DNA of 49,063 nt from Candidatus Brevibacterium intestinavium (GTDB lineage Bacteria > Actinomycetota > Actinomycetes > Actinomycetales > Brevibacteriaceae). Below the pieces are notes generated by a model, which saw only the letters and a list, made by a program, of their open reading frames with translations, had not been told where the DNA came from and did not search any database. The translations under genes were made by a program, and so were the position numbers. Position 1 is the stretch's first letter. Each line of letters begins with the position of its first letter. The stretch covers positions 1-49,063 of the forward strand of contig DWZN01000147.1 in assembly GCA_019117545.1 (NCBI GenBank), read 5' to 3'. Positions 1 through 8,368 of this stretch are shown in pieces.

Positions 1-264
1 ACCCCCAGCCGCGAGACCACCGTCGACGAGGTCAACGAGGTGCTCGCACGTGCCGCGGAGAGTTCGCCCTACCTCGAGTACTCCAGCGACGAGCTCGTCT
101 CCACCGACATCGTCGGCACCACCGCCTCGGCGATCGTCGACTCCCAGCTGACCATGGCTGTGGGCCAGCAGATCAAGGTCGTGGCCTGGTACGACAACGA
201 GTGGGGATATACGAACCGGCTCAAGGACATGGTCAGCTTCATTCTCAGCGAAAGGGACTCATGA
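1..264 (+). CDS. gap: Glyceraldehyde-3-phosphate dehydrogenase, C-terminal part
   Basis: This is the last 87 codons of a glyceraldehyde-3-phosphate dehydrogenase, cut by the window start. The enzyme converts glyceraldehyde-3-phosphate to 1,3-bisphosphoglycerate in glycolysis. The visible part carries the family C-terminal signature with VVAWYDNEWGYTNRL near the end, preceded by the SQLT segment. The TGA stop at 262-264 overlaps the pgk ATG at 261-263, so the two are translationally coupled in a gap-pgk-tpiA operon. The N-terminal NAD domain and the catalytic cysteine lie outside the window. Confidence 0.95.
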   Translation, partial: TPSRETTVDEVNEVLARAAESSPYLEYSSDELVSTDIVGTTASAIVDSQLTMAVGQQIKVVAWYDNEWGYTNRLKDMVSFILSERDS

Positions 265-1481
265 GGACATACGACGACCCAGGGATCTTCGCCGGCCGCA
301 CGGTGCTGGTCCGCAGCGATCTCAACGTGCCGATGGACGACGGCGTGATCACCGACCGGGGCCGGGTGCTGGCCTCGGCCGCGACGATCCGCGAACTCGC
401 CGAGGCCGGCGCCAGGGTCATCGTCATGTCCCACCTCGGGCGTCCGAAGGGACAGCCGGATCCGCAGTTCTCCCTGCTGCCGATCGTCCCCGAGCTCGCC
501 GCGGCCATCGACCGGGAGGTCGCCTTCGCCGCCGACACCGTCGGAGACGAGGCACGGGCGAAGGCCGCTGAGCTCGAGGCCGGTGAGGTGCTGCTGCTCG
601 AGAACCTGCGATTCAACCCGGGGGAGACGTCGAAGGACGAAGCCGAACGCCGGGACTTCGCCGGTCAGCTGGCCGAGCTGGCCGATGACTTCGTCTCCGA
701 CGGATTCGGCGTCATCCACCGCAAGCAGGCCTCGGTGTTCGACATCGCCGCCCTCCTGCCGCACTACGCGGGCTCGCTCGTCCGGGCCGAGGTCGAGGTC
801 AGCGATCGGCTGCTCAACGATCCCGCCCCGCCGTTCACCGTCGTCCTCGGCGGTTCCAAGGTCTCGGACAAGCTCGGGGTGATCGACAATCTCATCGATC
901 GCGCCGACAACCTCCTCATCGGCGGGGGAATGGTCTTCACCTTCCTCGCCGCGCTCGGCCACAGCATCGGATCCAGCCTGGTCGAGACCGACCGCATCGA
1001 CGACGTCAAAGGCTATCTCGAACGCTCGCAGGCGGGTGGGGCCCGCATCGTGCTGCCCACCGACATCACCATGGCCGCGTCCTTCTCAGCCGATGCCGAG
1101 CATTGGGTGCGGCCGGTGTCGGGACTCGAATCCACCCCCGCCGGGGCCGACGGGCTCGGTCTCGACATCGGCCCCGAATCCGCCCAGGCCTACGCGAAGA
1201 TCATCGCGGATTCGACGACCGTGTTCTGGAACGGTCCGATGGGCGTGTTCGAATTCCCGGCCTTCGCCGCCGGCACGAAGGCCGTTGCCACGGCCCTGAC
1301 CGGGGCAACGGGCACCGCCGAGCAGGAGCGCCTGACCGTCGTCGGCGGCGGTGACTCGGCGGCGGCTGTGCGCAGCCTCGGATTCGCCGATGACGAATTC
1401 GGCCACATCTCCACGGGCGGAGGCGCCAGCCTCGAATATCTCGAAGGCAAGACCCTGCCCGGACTCGAAGCACTCGCGTGA
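261..1481 (+). CDS. pgk: Phosphoglycerate kinase
   Basis: A 406-residue phosphoglycerate kinase, the usual bacterial length, transferring phosphate from 1,3-bisphosphoglycerate to ADP in the cytosol. The N-terminal substrate loop is VRSDLNVP (about residues 17-24). The C-terminal half has the nucleotide-site stretches FWNGPMGVFE and VVGGGDSAAAV and the closing STGGGASLEYLEGK. The ATG at 261 is chosen because it overlaps the gap stop as ATGA; an upstream in-frame ATG at 201 would lie inside gap. tpiA follows after 14 bases. Confidence 0.97.
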   Translation: MRTYDDPGIFAGRTVLVRSDLNVPMDDGVITDRGRVLASAATIRELAEAGARVIVMSHLGRPKGQPDPQFSLLPIVPELAAAIDREVAFAADTVGDEARAKAAELEAGEVLLLENLRFNPGETSKDEAERRDFAGQLAELADDFVSDGFGVIHRKQASVFDIAALLPHYAGSLVRAEVEVSDRLLNDPAPPFTVVLGGSKVSDKLGVIDNLIDRADNLLIGGGMVFTFLAALGHSIGSSLVETDRIDDVKGYLERSQAGGARIVLPTDITMAASFSADAEHWVRPVSGLESTPAGADGLGLDIGPESAQAYAKIIADSTTVFWNGPMGVFEFPAFAAGTKAVATALTGATGTAEQERLTVVGGGDSAAAVRSLGFADDEFGHISTGGGASLEYLEGKTLPGLEALA

Positions 1482-1495
1482 GGAAGAGGACAACT

Positions 1496-2281
1496 ATGAG
1501 CGACCGCACCCTGCTGCTGGCAGGCAACTGGAAGATGAACCACGACCACCTCGAAGCGATCTCCAGCGTCCAGAAGCTCGCCTGGGCCCTGGAAGACGCG
1601 AAACTCGACGACAGCGCGTGCGAAGTCGTCGTGATCCCGCCATTCACCGATATCCGTTCCGTGCAGACCCTCGTCCAGGGCGACAAGCTGTGGCTGAAAT
1701 ACGGCGCGCAGGATGTCTCGCAGCACGCGCCCGGCGCACATACGGGGGAGATCGCAGCCAGCTTCCTGTCGCGACTGGGCTGCAGCTATGTCGTCATCGG
1801 ACACAGTGAGCGGCGAGCGGACAACCATGAGACGAACGAGACCGTGGCCGCGAAGCTGCGGGCCGCCGTCGAGGCAGAGCTGACTCCGATCGTCTGCGTG
1901 GGGGAGTCCCTGCAGCAGCGCCAAGACAGGACGCACATCGACTTCACACTCGGTCAGCTCGACGAGTCGCTGGCCGGATTCACCGCCGATGAACTCGACG
2001 GCCTCGTCATCGCCTATGAACCGGTCTGGGCCATCGGCACCGGTGAAACCGCCACCGCCGCGGACGCCGCCGAGATGGCCACGGCGATCCGGGCACGGAT
2101 CGGTGAGAAGTTCGGCACCGGTCTGGCCGAATCCACACGGATCCTCTACGGCGGATCCGTCAAGACCGCCAATGTGGCCGAGATCGTGGCTTCAGCGGAT
2201 GTCGACGGCGCGCTCGTCGGCGGCGCGAGCCTCAGCGGCCCCGACTTCGCCGCTTTGTGCAAGGCCGCGGTCGCGAAGTAG
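1496..2281 (+). CDS. tpiA: Triose-phosphate isomerase
   Basis: A 261-residue triose-phosphate isomerase interconverting dihydroxyacetone phosphate and glyceraldehyde-3-phosphate. The catalytic residues are visible: Lys13 in GNWKMN, His103 in GHSERR and Glu175 in AYEPVWAIGTG. The phosphate-binding GGSV motif is near the C terminus. The ATG at 1496 is preferred over an in-frame GTG at 1478, because a purine-rich Shine-Dalgarno stretch (about 1480-1490) sits before it and the protein then starts like its homologues. It belongs to the gap-pgk-tpiA operon and is followed by secG. Confidence 0.97.
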   Translation: MSDRTLLLAGNWKMNHDHLEAISSVQKLAWALEDAKLDDSACEVVVIPPFTDIRSVQTLVQGDKLWLKYGAQDVSQHAPGAHTGEIAASFLSRLGCSYVVIGHSERRADNHETNETVAAKLRAAVEAELTPIVCVGESLQQRQDRTHIDFTLGQLDESLAGFTADELDGLVIAYEPVWAIGTGETATAADAAEMATAIRARIGEKFGTGLAESTRILYGGSVKTANVAEIVASADVDGALVGGASLSGPDFAALCKAAVAK

Positions 2282-2324
2282 ACTGACAGACGAATCACTC
2301 GACGAAACATAGGTTGAATCCGAC

Positions 2325-2570
2325 GTGGAAATCCTCAACATCATCCTCATCGCCCTGCTCGTGCTCACGAGCATCTTCCTCACCCTGCTGATCCTCATGC
2401 ACAAGGGCAAGGGCGGTGGCATGTCCGACATGTTCGGCGGTGGAATGTCCTCCTCGCTCGGGTCGTCGGGAGTGGCCGAACGCAACCTCAACCGGTTCAC
2501 CACGCTCATGGCGATCGTGTGGGCCGCCTGCATCATCCTGCTCGGCATCCTCACCCGCTTCAACGGCTGA
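2325..2570 (+). CDS. secG: Protein translocase subunit SecG
   Basis: An 81-residue small membrane protein of the Sec translocon, which assists SecYE and SecA in protein export. Two hydrophobic segments (about residues 3-24 and 58-77) flank a glycine-rich cytoplasmic loop with GKGGGMSDMFGGG, the hallmark of SecG. It starts with GTG. It lies 43 bases after tpiA, an association conserved in actinobacteria, and is followed by a strong terminator hairpin, so it probably ends the glycolytic operon. Confidence 0.93.
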   Translation: MEILNIILIALLVLTSIFLTLLILMHKGKGGGMSDMFGGGMSSSLGSSGVAERNLNRFTTLMAIVWAACIILLGILTRFNG

Positions 2571-2594
2571 GACCGAGGGCGGCACCGCTTCGAA

Positions 2595-2638
2595 CACGTG
2601 AAGGGCCCCGACCGGATTCGGTCGGGGCCCTTCACGTG
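2595..2638. terminator. Strong bidirectional terminator hairpin between secG and pgi
   Basis: The 20-base arm 2595-2614 is perfectly complementary to 2619-2638, leaving a 4-base loop. The stem is very GC-rich. It lies between the convergent ends of secG (+) and pgi (-) and so can serve both. There is no clear U-tract, which is common in actinobacterial terminators. Confidence 0.85.
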
Positions 2639-2687
2639 TGTGCGGCGCAGATACGTGTATGCGGCGCAGGTTCAGCCCACGTCGATG

Positions 2688-4319
2688 TCAGTCCACGCCG
2701 AAGTGGTGGAGGGGACTGATCTCGGTGATCGCCGCGGCCAGCTGCTCGAGTCCGCGCGAGCGGTCGAGCAGATGAACACGCAGCACCGGCCGGCCCCGGT
2801 TGCGCAGGGCTGCGGCATCGCCGGCGGCTTGGGCCCGCTGCAGCTGAGCGAAGCCGTACCCGAGCCCGGGCACCAGGATGTCCGTGCGCGCTTCGGCGGT
2901 GATCTGGAGGAACACGCCGTTGGGGCGACCGCCCTTGTGGTACTGGCCGGTCGAGTGCAGGTAACGGGGTCCGAAACCGAACGTCGACTGGACGCCGGCA
3001 TGGGCCGAGACGAGGGGACGCAGCTCGGCCGCCTCGGCATCGGCGAGCCGATCGAGGTAGGCCTGGACTGCGACATAGCCGTACTCATCGACCTGTTCGA
3101 ACAGCTCCCGCAGCGCCGAGACGAGATCCGTGGCCTCGCCGACGGTCTCGATGACATCGACCTCGCCCTCCCGGAACACGGCTTCTGCCGACTGGCCGGT
3201 GGCGGGCTGATCGAGCAGCTGCCTCGCCTGGGCCTTGGCCTCTTCGACATCGGGCTGGTCGAAGGGATTGACGCCGATGCTGTAGCCGGCGATGGCGGTG
3301 GCATACTCCCAGAACAGGAACAGCTCGCCCAGACCGCCCGATACGGTGGCCTCGAAGCCCGAGGGGGCACCGAGACCCGAGTCGTCGGGGGCGGGCCCGA
3401 GCACGCACAGCAGGGCGTCGGCCCGGGCGTCGGAGAAGCCGATGTCAGCCGGCGAGTCGACGACGACGGGCAGGATCCCCTGTCCGTCCTTGCCGAGCGA
3501 TTCGGCGATGAGCTGTTCGATCCAGGCCGCGATGCCTCGCAGTCCGGCGTCGGTTTCGGTCAGCACGAGCTTGTCCGTCGTCCGCGCATGACCGATGCTC
3601 AACCAGGTGCCGAAGCGCAGCGCCGGATTGTCGAGGCCATCGGCTGCGAAGTCGGCGGCGGCCGCGGCCGCCTCGGCGACGATTCCGCGCACATCGGCTC
3701 CGGCCAGACCCGCTGGGACGAGGCCGAACGCGGACAGGGCGCTGAACCGGCCGCCGACGGTCTCATCGGCGTGGAAGGTCGCGAGGAAGCCCTCCTCGTC
3801 GGCCAGTCGGTCGAGTTCGGTGCCGGGGTCGGTGATGGCGATCATCCGGGAAGCCGGATCGATGCCCACCGATTCGAACGCGGCGGCGAAGCTGCGACGG
3901 ATCGCATCGGTCTCCACCGTCGTCCCGGACTTCGACGCGACGACGAGGACCGTGTTCGACAGATCGGTGCCGATCGCCTCGACGATCTGGTCCGGGTCAG
4001 TCGAATCGACGACCTCGAGCGGGACGCCCGCGGTCGCGGCCATGACCTCGGGAGCCAGCGAGGAACCGCCCATGCCGGCCAGGCTGATCGTCCGCAGACC
4101 GCGCTGGGTCAGATCGGCCCGCAGAGCCTCGATCCTGGTGAGAAGATCCTCTGCCTGGTGCGGCAGATCCACCCAGCCCATGCGCTCGGCCGCATCCTCG
4201 GCGCCGTCGAAGAGCTCGGCGTCCTGCTGCTGCAGCCGCGAGGGCAGACGGGCATCGATGAGCCGTGCCGCCTCGGCTTCGAATTCGTCGCTGACCGGGA
4301 CATCGAGTGCGAGTCTCAT
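2688..4319 (-). CDS. pgi: Glucose-6-phosphate isomerase
   Basis: A 543-residue glucose-6-phosphate isomerase of the actinobacterial type, interconverting glucose-6-phosphate and fructose-6-phosphate. The sugar-isomerase (SIS) domain is marked by SLAGMGGSSLAPEV near residue 100 and ASKSGTTVETDAI, the phosphate-binding loop. The ATG at 4319 overlaps the tal stop as ATGA, so it is the third gene of a tkt-tal-pgi operon. In many relatives pgi is followed by zwf, opcA and pgl; here it ends 50 bases from the secG terminator. Confidence 0.92.
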   Translation of the reverse strand: MRLALDVPVSDEFEAEAARLIDARLPSRLQQQDAELFDGAEDAAERMGWVDLPHQAEDLLTRIEALRADLTQRGLRTISLAGMGGSSLAPEVMAATAGVPLEVVDSTDPDQIVEAIGTDLSNTVLVVASKSGTTVETDAIRRSFAAAFESVGIDPASRMIAITDPGTELDRLADEEGFLATFHADETVGGRFSALSAFGLVPAGLAGADVRGIVAEAAAAAADFAADGLDNPALRFGTWLSIGHARTTDKLVLTETDAGLRGIAAWIEQLIAESLGKDGQGILPVVVDSPADIGFSDARADALLCVLGPAPDDSGLGAPSGFEATVSGGLGELFLFWEYATAIAGYSIGVNPFDQPDVEEAKAQARQLLDQPATGQSAEAVFREGEVDVIETVGEATDLVSALRELFEQVDEYGYVAVQAYLDRLADAEAAELRPLVSAHAGVQSTFGFGPRYLHSTGQYHKGGRPNGVFLQITAEARTDILVPGLGYGFAQLQRAQAAGDAAALRNRGRPVLRVHLLDRSRGLEQLAAAITEISPLHHFGVD

Positions 4320-5419
4320 GACCGGTCCAGTGCCGTTCGGATGGTTTCCTGCAGTTCGGTCCAGCTGACGTCGAACTTCTTCAGTCCCTGCTCTTCGAGC
4401 ACGGTCATCACCTCCGCATAGTCGATGCCGAGCCGGGCCAGGGCGTCGAAGACCTCATCGGCGGCCCGGTAGTCATCGGCAGTGATCTCCTGCGTGACCT
4501 CACCGTGGTCGGCGAAGGCCTGCAGGGTCGGTTCGGGCATGGTGTTCACGGTGTTCGGGGCCACGAGCCCGGAGACGTACATCGTGTCCGCGTAGTCGGG
4601 GTTCTTCACCCCGGTCGAGGCCCACAGCAGCCTCTGGGGGCGTGCTCCGGCGAGTTCGAGGACCTTGAACCTCTCGGAGGTGAACAGCTGGGAGTGGATT
4701 TCGTGGGCGAGCACGCAGTTCGCGATCCCGGCGCGGCCCTTGAACTCGGCCGCGGCCGGGTCGTCGAGGGCGTCGAGGCGCGCATCGATCTCGGTATCGA
4801 CTCGGGAGACGAAGATCGAGGCCACCGACCGGATCGTGGACAGGTCGTGTCCGGCCGCGCGCGCCTTCTCCAGGCCCTGGAGGAAGGCTTCGACGACGTG
4901 CCGGTACCGGGTCAGGGAGAACACGAGAGTGACGTTGACGCTGATGCCGGCGGCGATGGTGTCGGCGATCGCGCGCAGTCCCGCCTCGGTGGCGGGGATC
5001 TTGATCATCGCGTTCGGTTCATCGACGCGCTCCCACAGCGCCTTCGCCGATTCCACGGTGCCCGCGGCATCGTGGGCCAGCGGGGGAGCGACTTCGATCG
5101 ACACGCGGCCGTCGTCGCCGTCGGTGGCGTCGTAGACGGGCCGGAACAGGCGTGCGGCCTCGGCCACATCGGTGGTGGTCAGGGCCTCGATGGCCGAGTC
5201 GACGTCCGAGCCCTGACGGCCGAGTTCGGCGACCGCGGAATCGTAGTCCGATCCCGCGGAGATCGCATTCGCGAAGATCGTCGGATTCGTCGTCACGCCG
5301 GTGACCGATGATTCATCGATGAGCCGGGCGAGGTCACCGGATTCGAGCCGGGTCCGGGAGAGGTCGTCGAGCCAGATGGAGACCCCGTGTCGGCTCAGCT
5401 GCTTGAGAGATTCGCTCAT
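4316..5419 (-). CDS. tal: Transaldolase
   Basis: A 367-residue transaldolase of the longer actinobacterial/cyanobacterial type. It transfers a dihydroxyacetone unit in the non-oxidative pentose phosphate pathway. The Schiff-base lysine is Lys140 in NAMIKIPAT. The N-terminal VTGVTTNPTIF and the conserved SVASIFVSRVDTE are present. The ATG at 5419 is chosen because it overlaps the tkt stop as ATGA. The open frame extends upstream to 5668, but that part lies antisense-free inside tkt and is not homologous to transaldolase. Confidence 0.96.
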   Translation of the reverse strand: MSESLKQLSRHGVSIWLDDLSRTRLESGDLARLIDESSVTGVTTNPTIFANAISAGSDYDSAVAELGRQGSDVDSAIEALTTTDVAEAARLFRPVYDATDGDDGRVSIEVAPPLAHDAAGTVESAKALWERVDEPNAMIKIPATEAGLRAIADTIAAGISVNVTLVFSLTRYRHVVEAFLQGLEKARAAGHDLSTIRSVASIFVSRVDTEIDARLDALDDPAAAEFKGRAGIANCVLAHEIHSQLFTSERFKVLELAGARPQRLLWASTGVKNPDYADTMYVSGLVAPNTVNTMPEPTLQAFADHGEVTQEITADDYRAADEVFDALARLGIDYAEVMTVLEEQGLKKFDVSWTELQETIRTALDRS

Positions 5420-7497
5420 GCTTCCGCCTTCGCTGCTGTGATGGATTCTTCGGCGGCGTCGACGACGGCCGCCGGGGTGATGCCGAACTTCTCGTAGAGC
5501 GTGGCGTAGTCCGCCGATGCTCCGTAGTGTTCGATGGACACGGCGCGTCCGGCATCGCCGAGGTACTTGTGCCAGCTCATCGCCGAGGCGGCCTCGATGC
5601 TCACACGGGCCCGGAGCGAGCGCGGCAGCACCGTGTTCCGGTATTCCTCCGGCTGGGCTTCGAACCATTCCTGGCAGGGCATGGAGATCACGCGCGCCGC
5701 GGTGCCCGATTCCTGCAGGATCTGTGCCGCCTCGAGGGCGATGGCGACCTCGGAGCCGCTGGCGATGATCGCGACCTCGGGCTGGTCACCGGTGTCGGTG
5801 AGCACATAGCCGCCGCGTGCCGCCTGAGCGGCGGGGGCGTACTTGTCCCGGTCGAGGGTCGGAACGGCCTGACGGGTGAGGACGAGGCCGCTGGGCCCGT
5901 CGGTGCGGTCGAGGATCTTGCGCCACACGACCGCGGTCTCGTTCGCATCGGCCGGGCGGACGACGTCGAGGCCGGGGATCGCGCGCAGCGCGGAGAGGTG
6001 TTCGATCGGCTGGTGCGTGGGACCGTCCTCGCCGAGGCCGATCGAGTCATGCGTCCAGATGAACAGGGTCGGCACCTGCTGCAGGGCGGCCAGGCGGACC
6101 GCCGGTCGCTGGTAGTCGCTGAAGACGAGGAACGTGCCGCAGTAGGGGCGGGTGCCGCCGTGGAGGGCGATGCCGTTGCCGATGAGACCGGCGGAGAACT
6201 CGCGGACGCCGAAGTGGATGTTCCGCCCGTACTCGTGGCCGGAGAAGGCCTCGGTCGACCGGTGCGCGGGCAGGAAGCTCGGCTCGCCCTTGATCAGGGT
6301 GTTGTTCGAACCGGCCAGATCGGCCGACCCGCCCCAGAGCTCGGGCATGGTCTCGGCGATGGCGTTGAGCACCTGTCCGGAGGCCGCGCGCGTGGCGATG
6401 CCCTTCTCGCTGGCCTCGAAGACCGGGAAGGCCGCATCGAGACCGGCCGGCAGCTCGCGCTTGGCCAGACGATCGAACAGGGCCGCGGCCTCGGGGTTCG
6501 CGCTGCGCCAGGCGGAGAAAGACTTGTCCCATTCCAGATGGGCCGCGCGGCCGCGGTCGCGGACCTTGCGGGCATGGGCGAGGACCTCATCGTCGACGGC
6601 GAAGGAAGCGTCGGGGTCGAAGCCGAGGATCTCCTTCGTCGCCCGGACCTCGTCCTCACCGAGTGCGGCGCCGTGGGCGCCGCCGGTGTTCTGGGCGTTC
6701 GGTGCCGGCCAGGCGATGACGGTGGACAGGCGGATGAATGAGGGACGAGAATCGGCGCGGGCCGCCTCGACGGCGGCGTGGAAGGCCTCGATGTCTTCCT
6801 TGTACTCGCCGCCGGCGGTGAAGTCCACGTGCTGAACGTGCGAGCCGTAGGCGGCGTAGCGGGCGGCCGTGTCCTCACCGAAGGCGATGGCGGTGTCGTC
6901 CTCGATGGAGATCCTGTTGTCGTCCCAGATCACCAGCAGGTTCGACAGTTCCTGGGTCCCCGCCAGCGATGAGGCCTCACCGGACACGCCTTCCTCGAGG
7001 TCGCCGTCGGAGGCGAGCACGATGACCGAGTGGTCGAACGGCGAGGTGCCGGCAGGGGCGTCGGGATCGAACAGTCCGCGTTCCCGGCGGGCCGCCATGG
7101 CCATGCCCACCGCCGAGGCGAGTCCCGAGCCCAAGGGTCCCGTGGTGATCTCGACACCGGAGGTGTGTCCGACCTCCGGGTGGCCGGGCGTCAGGGAACC
7201 CCAGGTGCGCAGCGCCTTGAGGTCATCGAGCTCGAGTCCGAACCCGGACAGATAGAGCTGAACGTACTGGGTGAGCGAACTGTGGCCGCAGGAGAGAACG
7301 AAACGATCTCGGCCGACCCAAGTCGGGTCGGCCGGGTCGTGGGTGAGTCCGTGCTGGTAGAGGTAGTAGGCGATGGGCGCCAGGCTCATCGCGGTTCCCG
7401 GGTGTCCGTTCCCCTTCCTCTGGACCGCATCGGCGGCGAGAAGGCGGGCGGTGTCGACTGCGCGGTTGTCGAGTTCAGTCCAGGACAGGGAGTTCAT
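5416..7497 (-). CDS. tkt: Transketolase
   Basis: A 693-residue thiamine-diphosphate-dependent transketolase. Visible motifs are the N-terminal GNGHPGTAMSLAP, the ThDP/Mg motif SDGDLEEGVSGEA, the pyrimidine-domain stretch DSIGLGEDGPTHQPIEH and a C-terminal ASGSEVAIAL. The ATG at 7497 gives the usual start MNSLSWTELDNRAVD. An in-frame TTG at 7539 would add 14 residues but lies almost on the proposed -10 box. It heads the tkt-tal-pgi operon. Confidence 0.95.
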   Translation of the reverse strand: MNSLSWTELDNRAVDTARLLAADAVQRKGNGHPGTAMSLAPIAYYLYQHGLTHDPADPTWVGRDRFVLSCGHSSLTQYVQLYLSGFGLELDDLKALRTWGSLTPGHPEVGHTSGVEITTGPLGSGLASAVGMAMAARRERGLFDPDAPAGTSPFDHSVIVLASDGDLEEGVSGEASSLAGTQELSNLLVIWDDNRISIEDDTAIAFGEDTAARYAAYGSHVQHVDFTAGGEYKEDIEAFHAAVEAARADSRPSFIRLSTVIAWPAPNAQNTGGAHGAALGEDEVRATKEILGFDPDASFAVDDEVLAHARKVRDRGRAAHLEWDKSFSAWRSANPEAAALFDRLAKRELPAGLDAAFPVFEASEKGIATRAASGQVLNAIAETMPELWGGSADLAGSNNTLIKGEPSFLPAHRSTEAFSGHEYGRNIHFGVREFSAGLIGNGIALHGGTRPYCGTFLVFSDYQRPAVRLAALQQVPTLFIWTHDSIGLGEDGPTHQPIEHLSALRAIPGLDVVRPADANETAVVWRKILDRTDGPSGLVLTRQAVPTLDRDKYAPAAQAARGGYVLTDTGDQPEVAIIASGSEVAIALEAAQILQESGTAARVISMPCQEWFEAQPEEYRNTVLPRSLRARVSIEAASAMSWHKYLGDAGRAVSIEHYGASADYATLYEKFGITPAAVVDAAEESITAAKAEA

Positions 7498-7539
7498 GTC
7501 TTCGAGCGATCCTTCGTTCGTCTGAGAGCGTGCACTCAA

Positions 7540-7545
7540 ACTCTA
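7540..7545 (-). promoter_or_regulatory. Putative -10 box of the tkt operon
   Basis: On the minus strand a TAGAGT hexamer occupies 7545-7540, about 43 bases before the tkt ATG at 7497. A purine-rich GAAGGA lies further down in the leader. No convincing -35 is seen at the right distance, so this is a moderate call. Confidence 0.4.
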
Positions 7546-7622
7546 CCGCGACGGATGCCTGATGTGGGCAGTGCTGTCACAAGGTGGGAGAACGAGCGCG
7601 GGACTTTCCGGCTACCGGCGGG

Positions 7623-7628
7623 TAGAGT
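7623..7628 (+). promoter_or_regulatory. Putative -10 box of the membrane-protein gene at 7746
   Basis: A TAGAGT hexamer at 7623-7628 lies about 118 bases before the GTG at 7746. The intervening leader could fold (TCACAG and CTGTGA arms around 7646-7676). It also contains two near-identical copies of GGCCCCGAACGTCRACCG around 7684-7701 and 7706-7723. No clear -35 is seen. Confidence 0.35.
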
Positions 7629-7745
7629 GTGGTCTGGCATACAGTTCACAGGCCGTGGGAAGGCCCGTGCTGTGAGCTCGCGAGGGCCCCGAACGTCAAC
7701 CGCGTGAGGCCCCGAACGTCGACCGAGGATTGTGAGAGGAACACG

Positions 7746-8273
7746 GTGAGCGAGGGAGCGAAACCGGTGACGAACACCGCTGCCGTCCGCGGAGCCGATG
7801 AGCACCCGCAGTCGGGATCGGCCAGGCGACCGGTCCTCGCCGAGGTGGCCGCCGCGACCCGCGGCCCCCGTCGATTCGTCTCCCGCATCGGTGCGATCGT
7901 GCCTGCCTCGTTCATCCTGATCACGATCGCGGTGTCATCGTCGTTGGGCCAGCCCCTTCGCGGCGGCGTCGACGTCGGTGAGCTGCTTCTGTGGGCGGCA
8001 TTCACCCTGATGCTGCTGACTCCCTTCATCGCCGCGGTCCTCGTCATGCTCACCGCCCGACGCGGCGGATTGGTCTGGACCACGACCCTGGTCTACGCGG
8101 TCGTGACGGGTCTGCTGGGAGTCGGAGTCGACGTCACGGTGCTCGGCACCGACTTCTCGAGTGCCTCGCTCAGCCTCGTCTCCGCCCTCATCGTGCAGGT
8201 GGTGCTGCTGGCCCCGGTCTGTGCCGCAGTGGCCTTCCTCGTCCGCATCGTTTCCGAATCGGCTCGCCGGTGA
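7746..8273 (+). CDS. Small four-helix membrane protein, unknown function
   Basis: I do not recognise this 175-residue protein. An N-terminal cytoplasmic stretch of about 45 residues is followed by roughly four hydrophobic segments (near residues 47-64, 73-95, 103-122 and 133-158) and a short basic tail. The GTG at 7746 has an AGAGGA Shine-Dalgarno sequence at 7735-7740. It lies divergent from tkt and 95 bases upstream of the ctaB start. Its position beside heme-A-pathway genes suggests, but does not show, a membrane or respiratory role. Confidence 0.75.
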   Translation: MSEGAKPVTNTAAVRGADEHPQSGSARRPVLAEVAAATRGPRRFVSRIGAIVPASFILITIAVSSSLGQPLRGGVDVGELLLWAAFTLMLLTPFIAAVLVMLTARRGGLVWTTTLVYAVVTGLLGVGVDVTVLGTDFSSASLSLVSALIVQVVLLAPVCAAVAFLVRIVSESARR

Positions 8274-8332
8274 ACGCTGAAGAGGGTCCTGCCCCGGATG
8301 GGCCGGGTCCGTCGCAACACGGTCGCGCGCGA

Positions 8333-8361
8333 CTGGCAAAAAATTCGACAGAGGGTAGAAT
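8333..8361 (+). promoter_or_regulatory. ctaB promoter driving a leaderless mRNA
   Basis: A CTGGCA (-35, 8333-8338) and a TAGAAT (-10, 8356-8361) are separated by 17 bases. The -10 ends 7 bases before the GTG start of ctaB at 8369, so transcription should begin at or within a base or two of the start codon. No well-spaced Shine-Dalgarno sequence precedes the GTG. Confidence 0.65.
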
Positions 8362-8368
8362 CGACGGC

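Noticed and set aside
2598..4421. A 607-codon plus-strand open frame opposite pgi
   Set aside because: It is antisense to a clear glucose-6-phosphate isomerase, with composition typical of a shadow frame.
5420..5668. N-terminal extension of transaldolase
   Set aside because: The extension lies within tkt in another frame and is Arg-rich. The ATGA overlap marks the real start.
7991..8368. Upstream extension of the ctaB frame over the preceding gene
   Set aside because: It overlaps a gene with a good Shine-Dalgarno sequence, and the ctaB promoter at 8333-8361 lies inside the extension.
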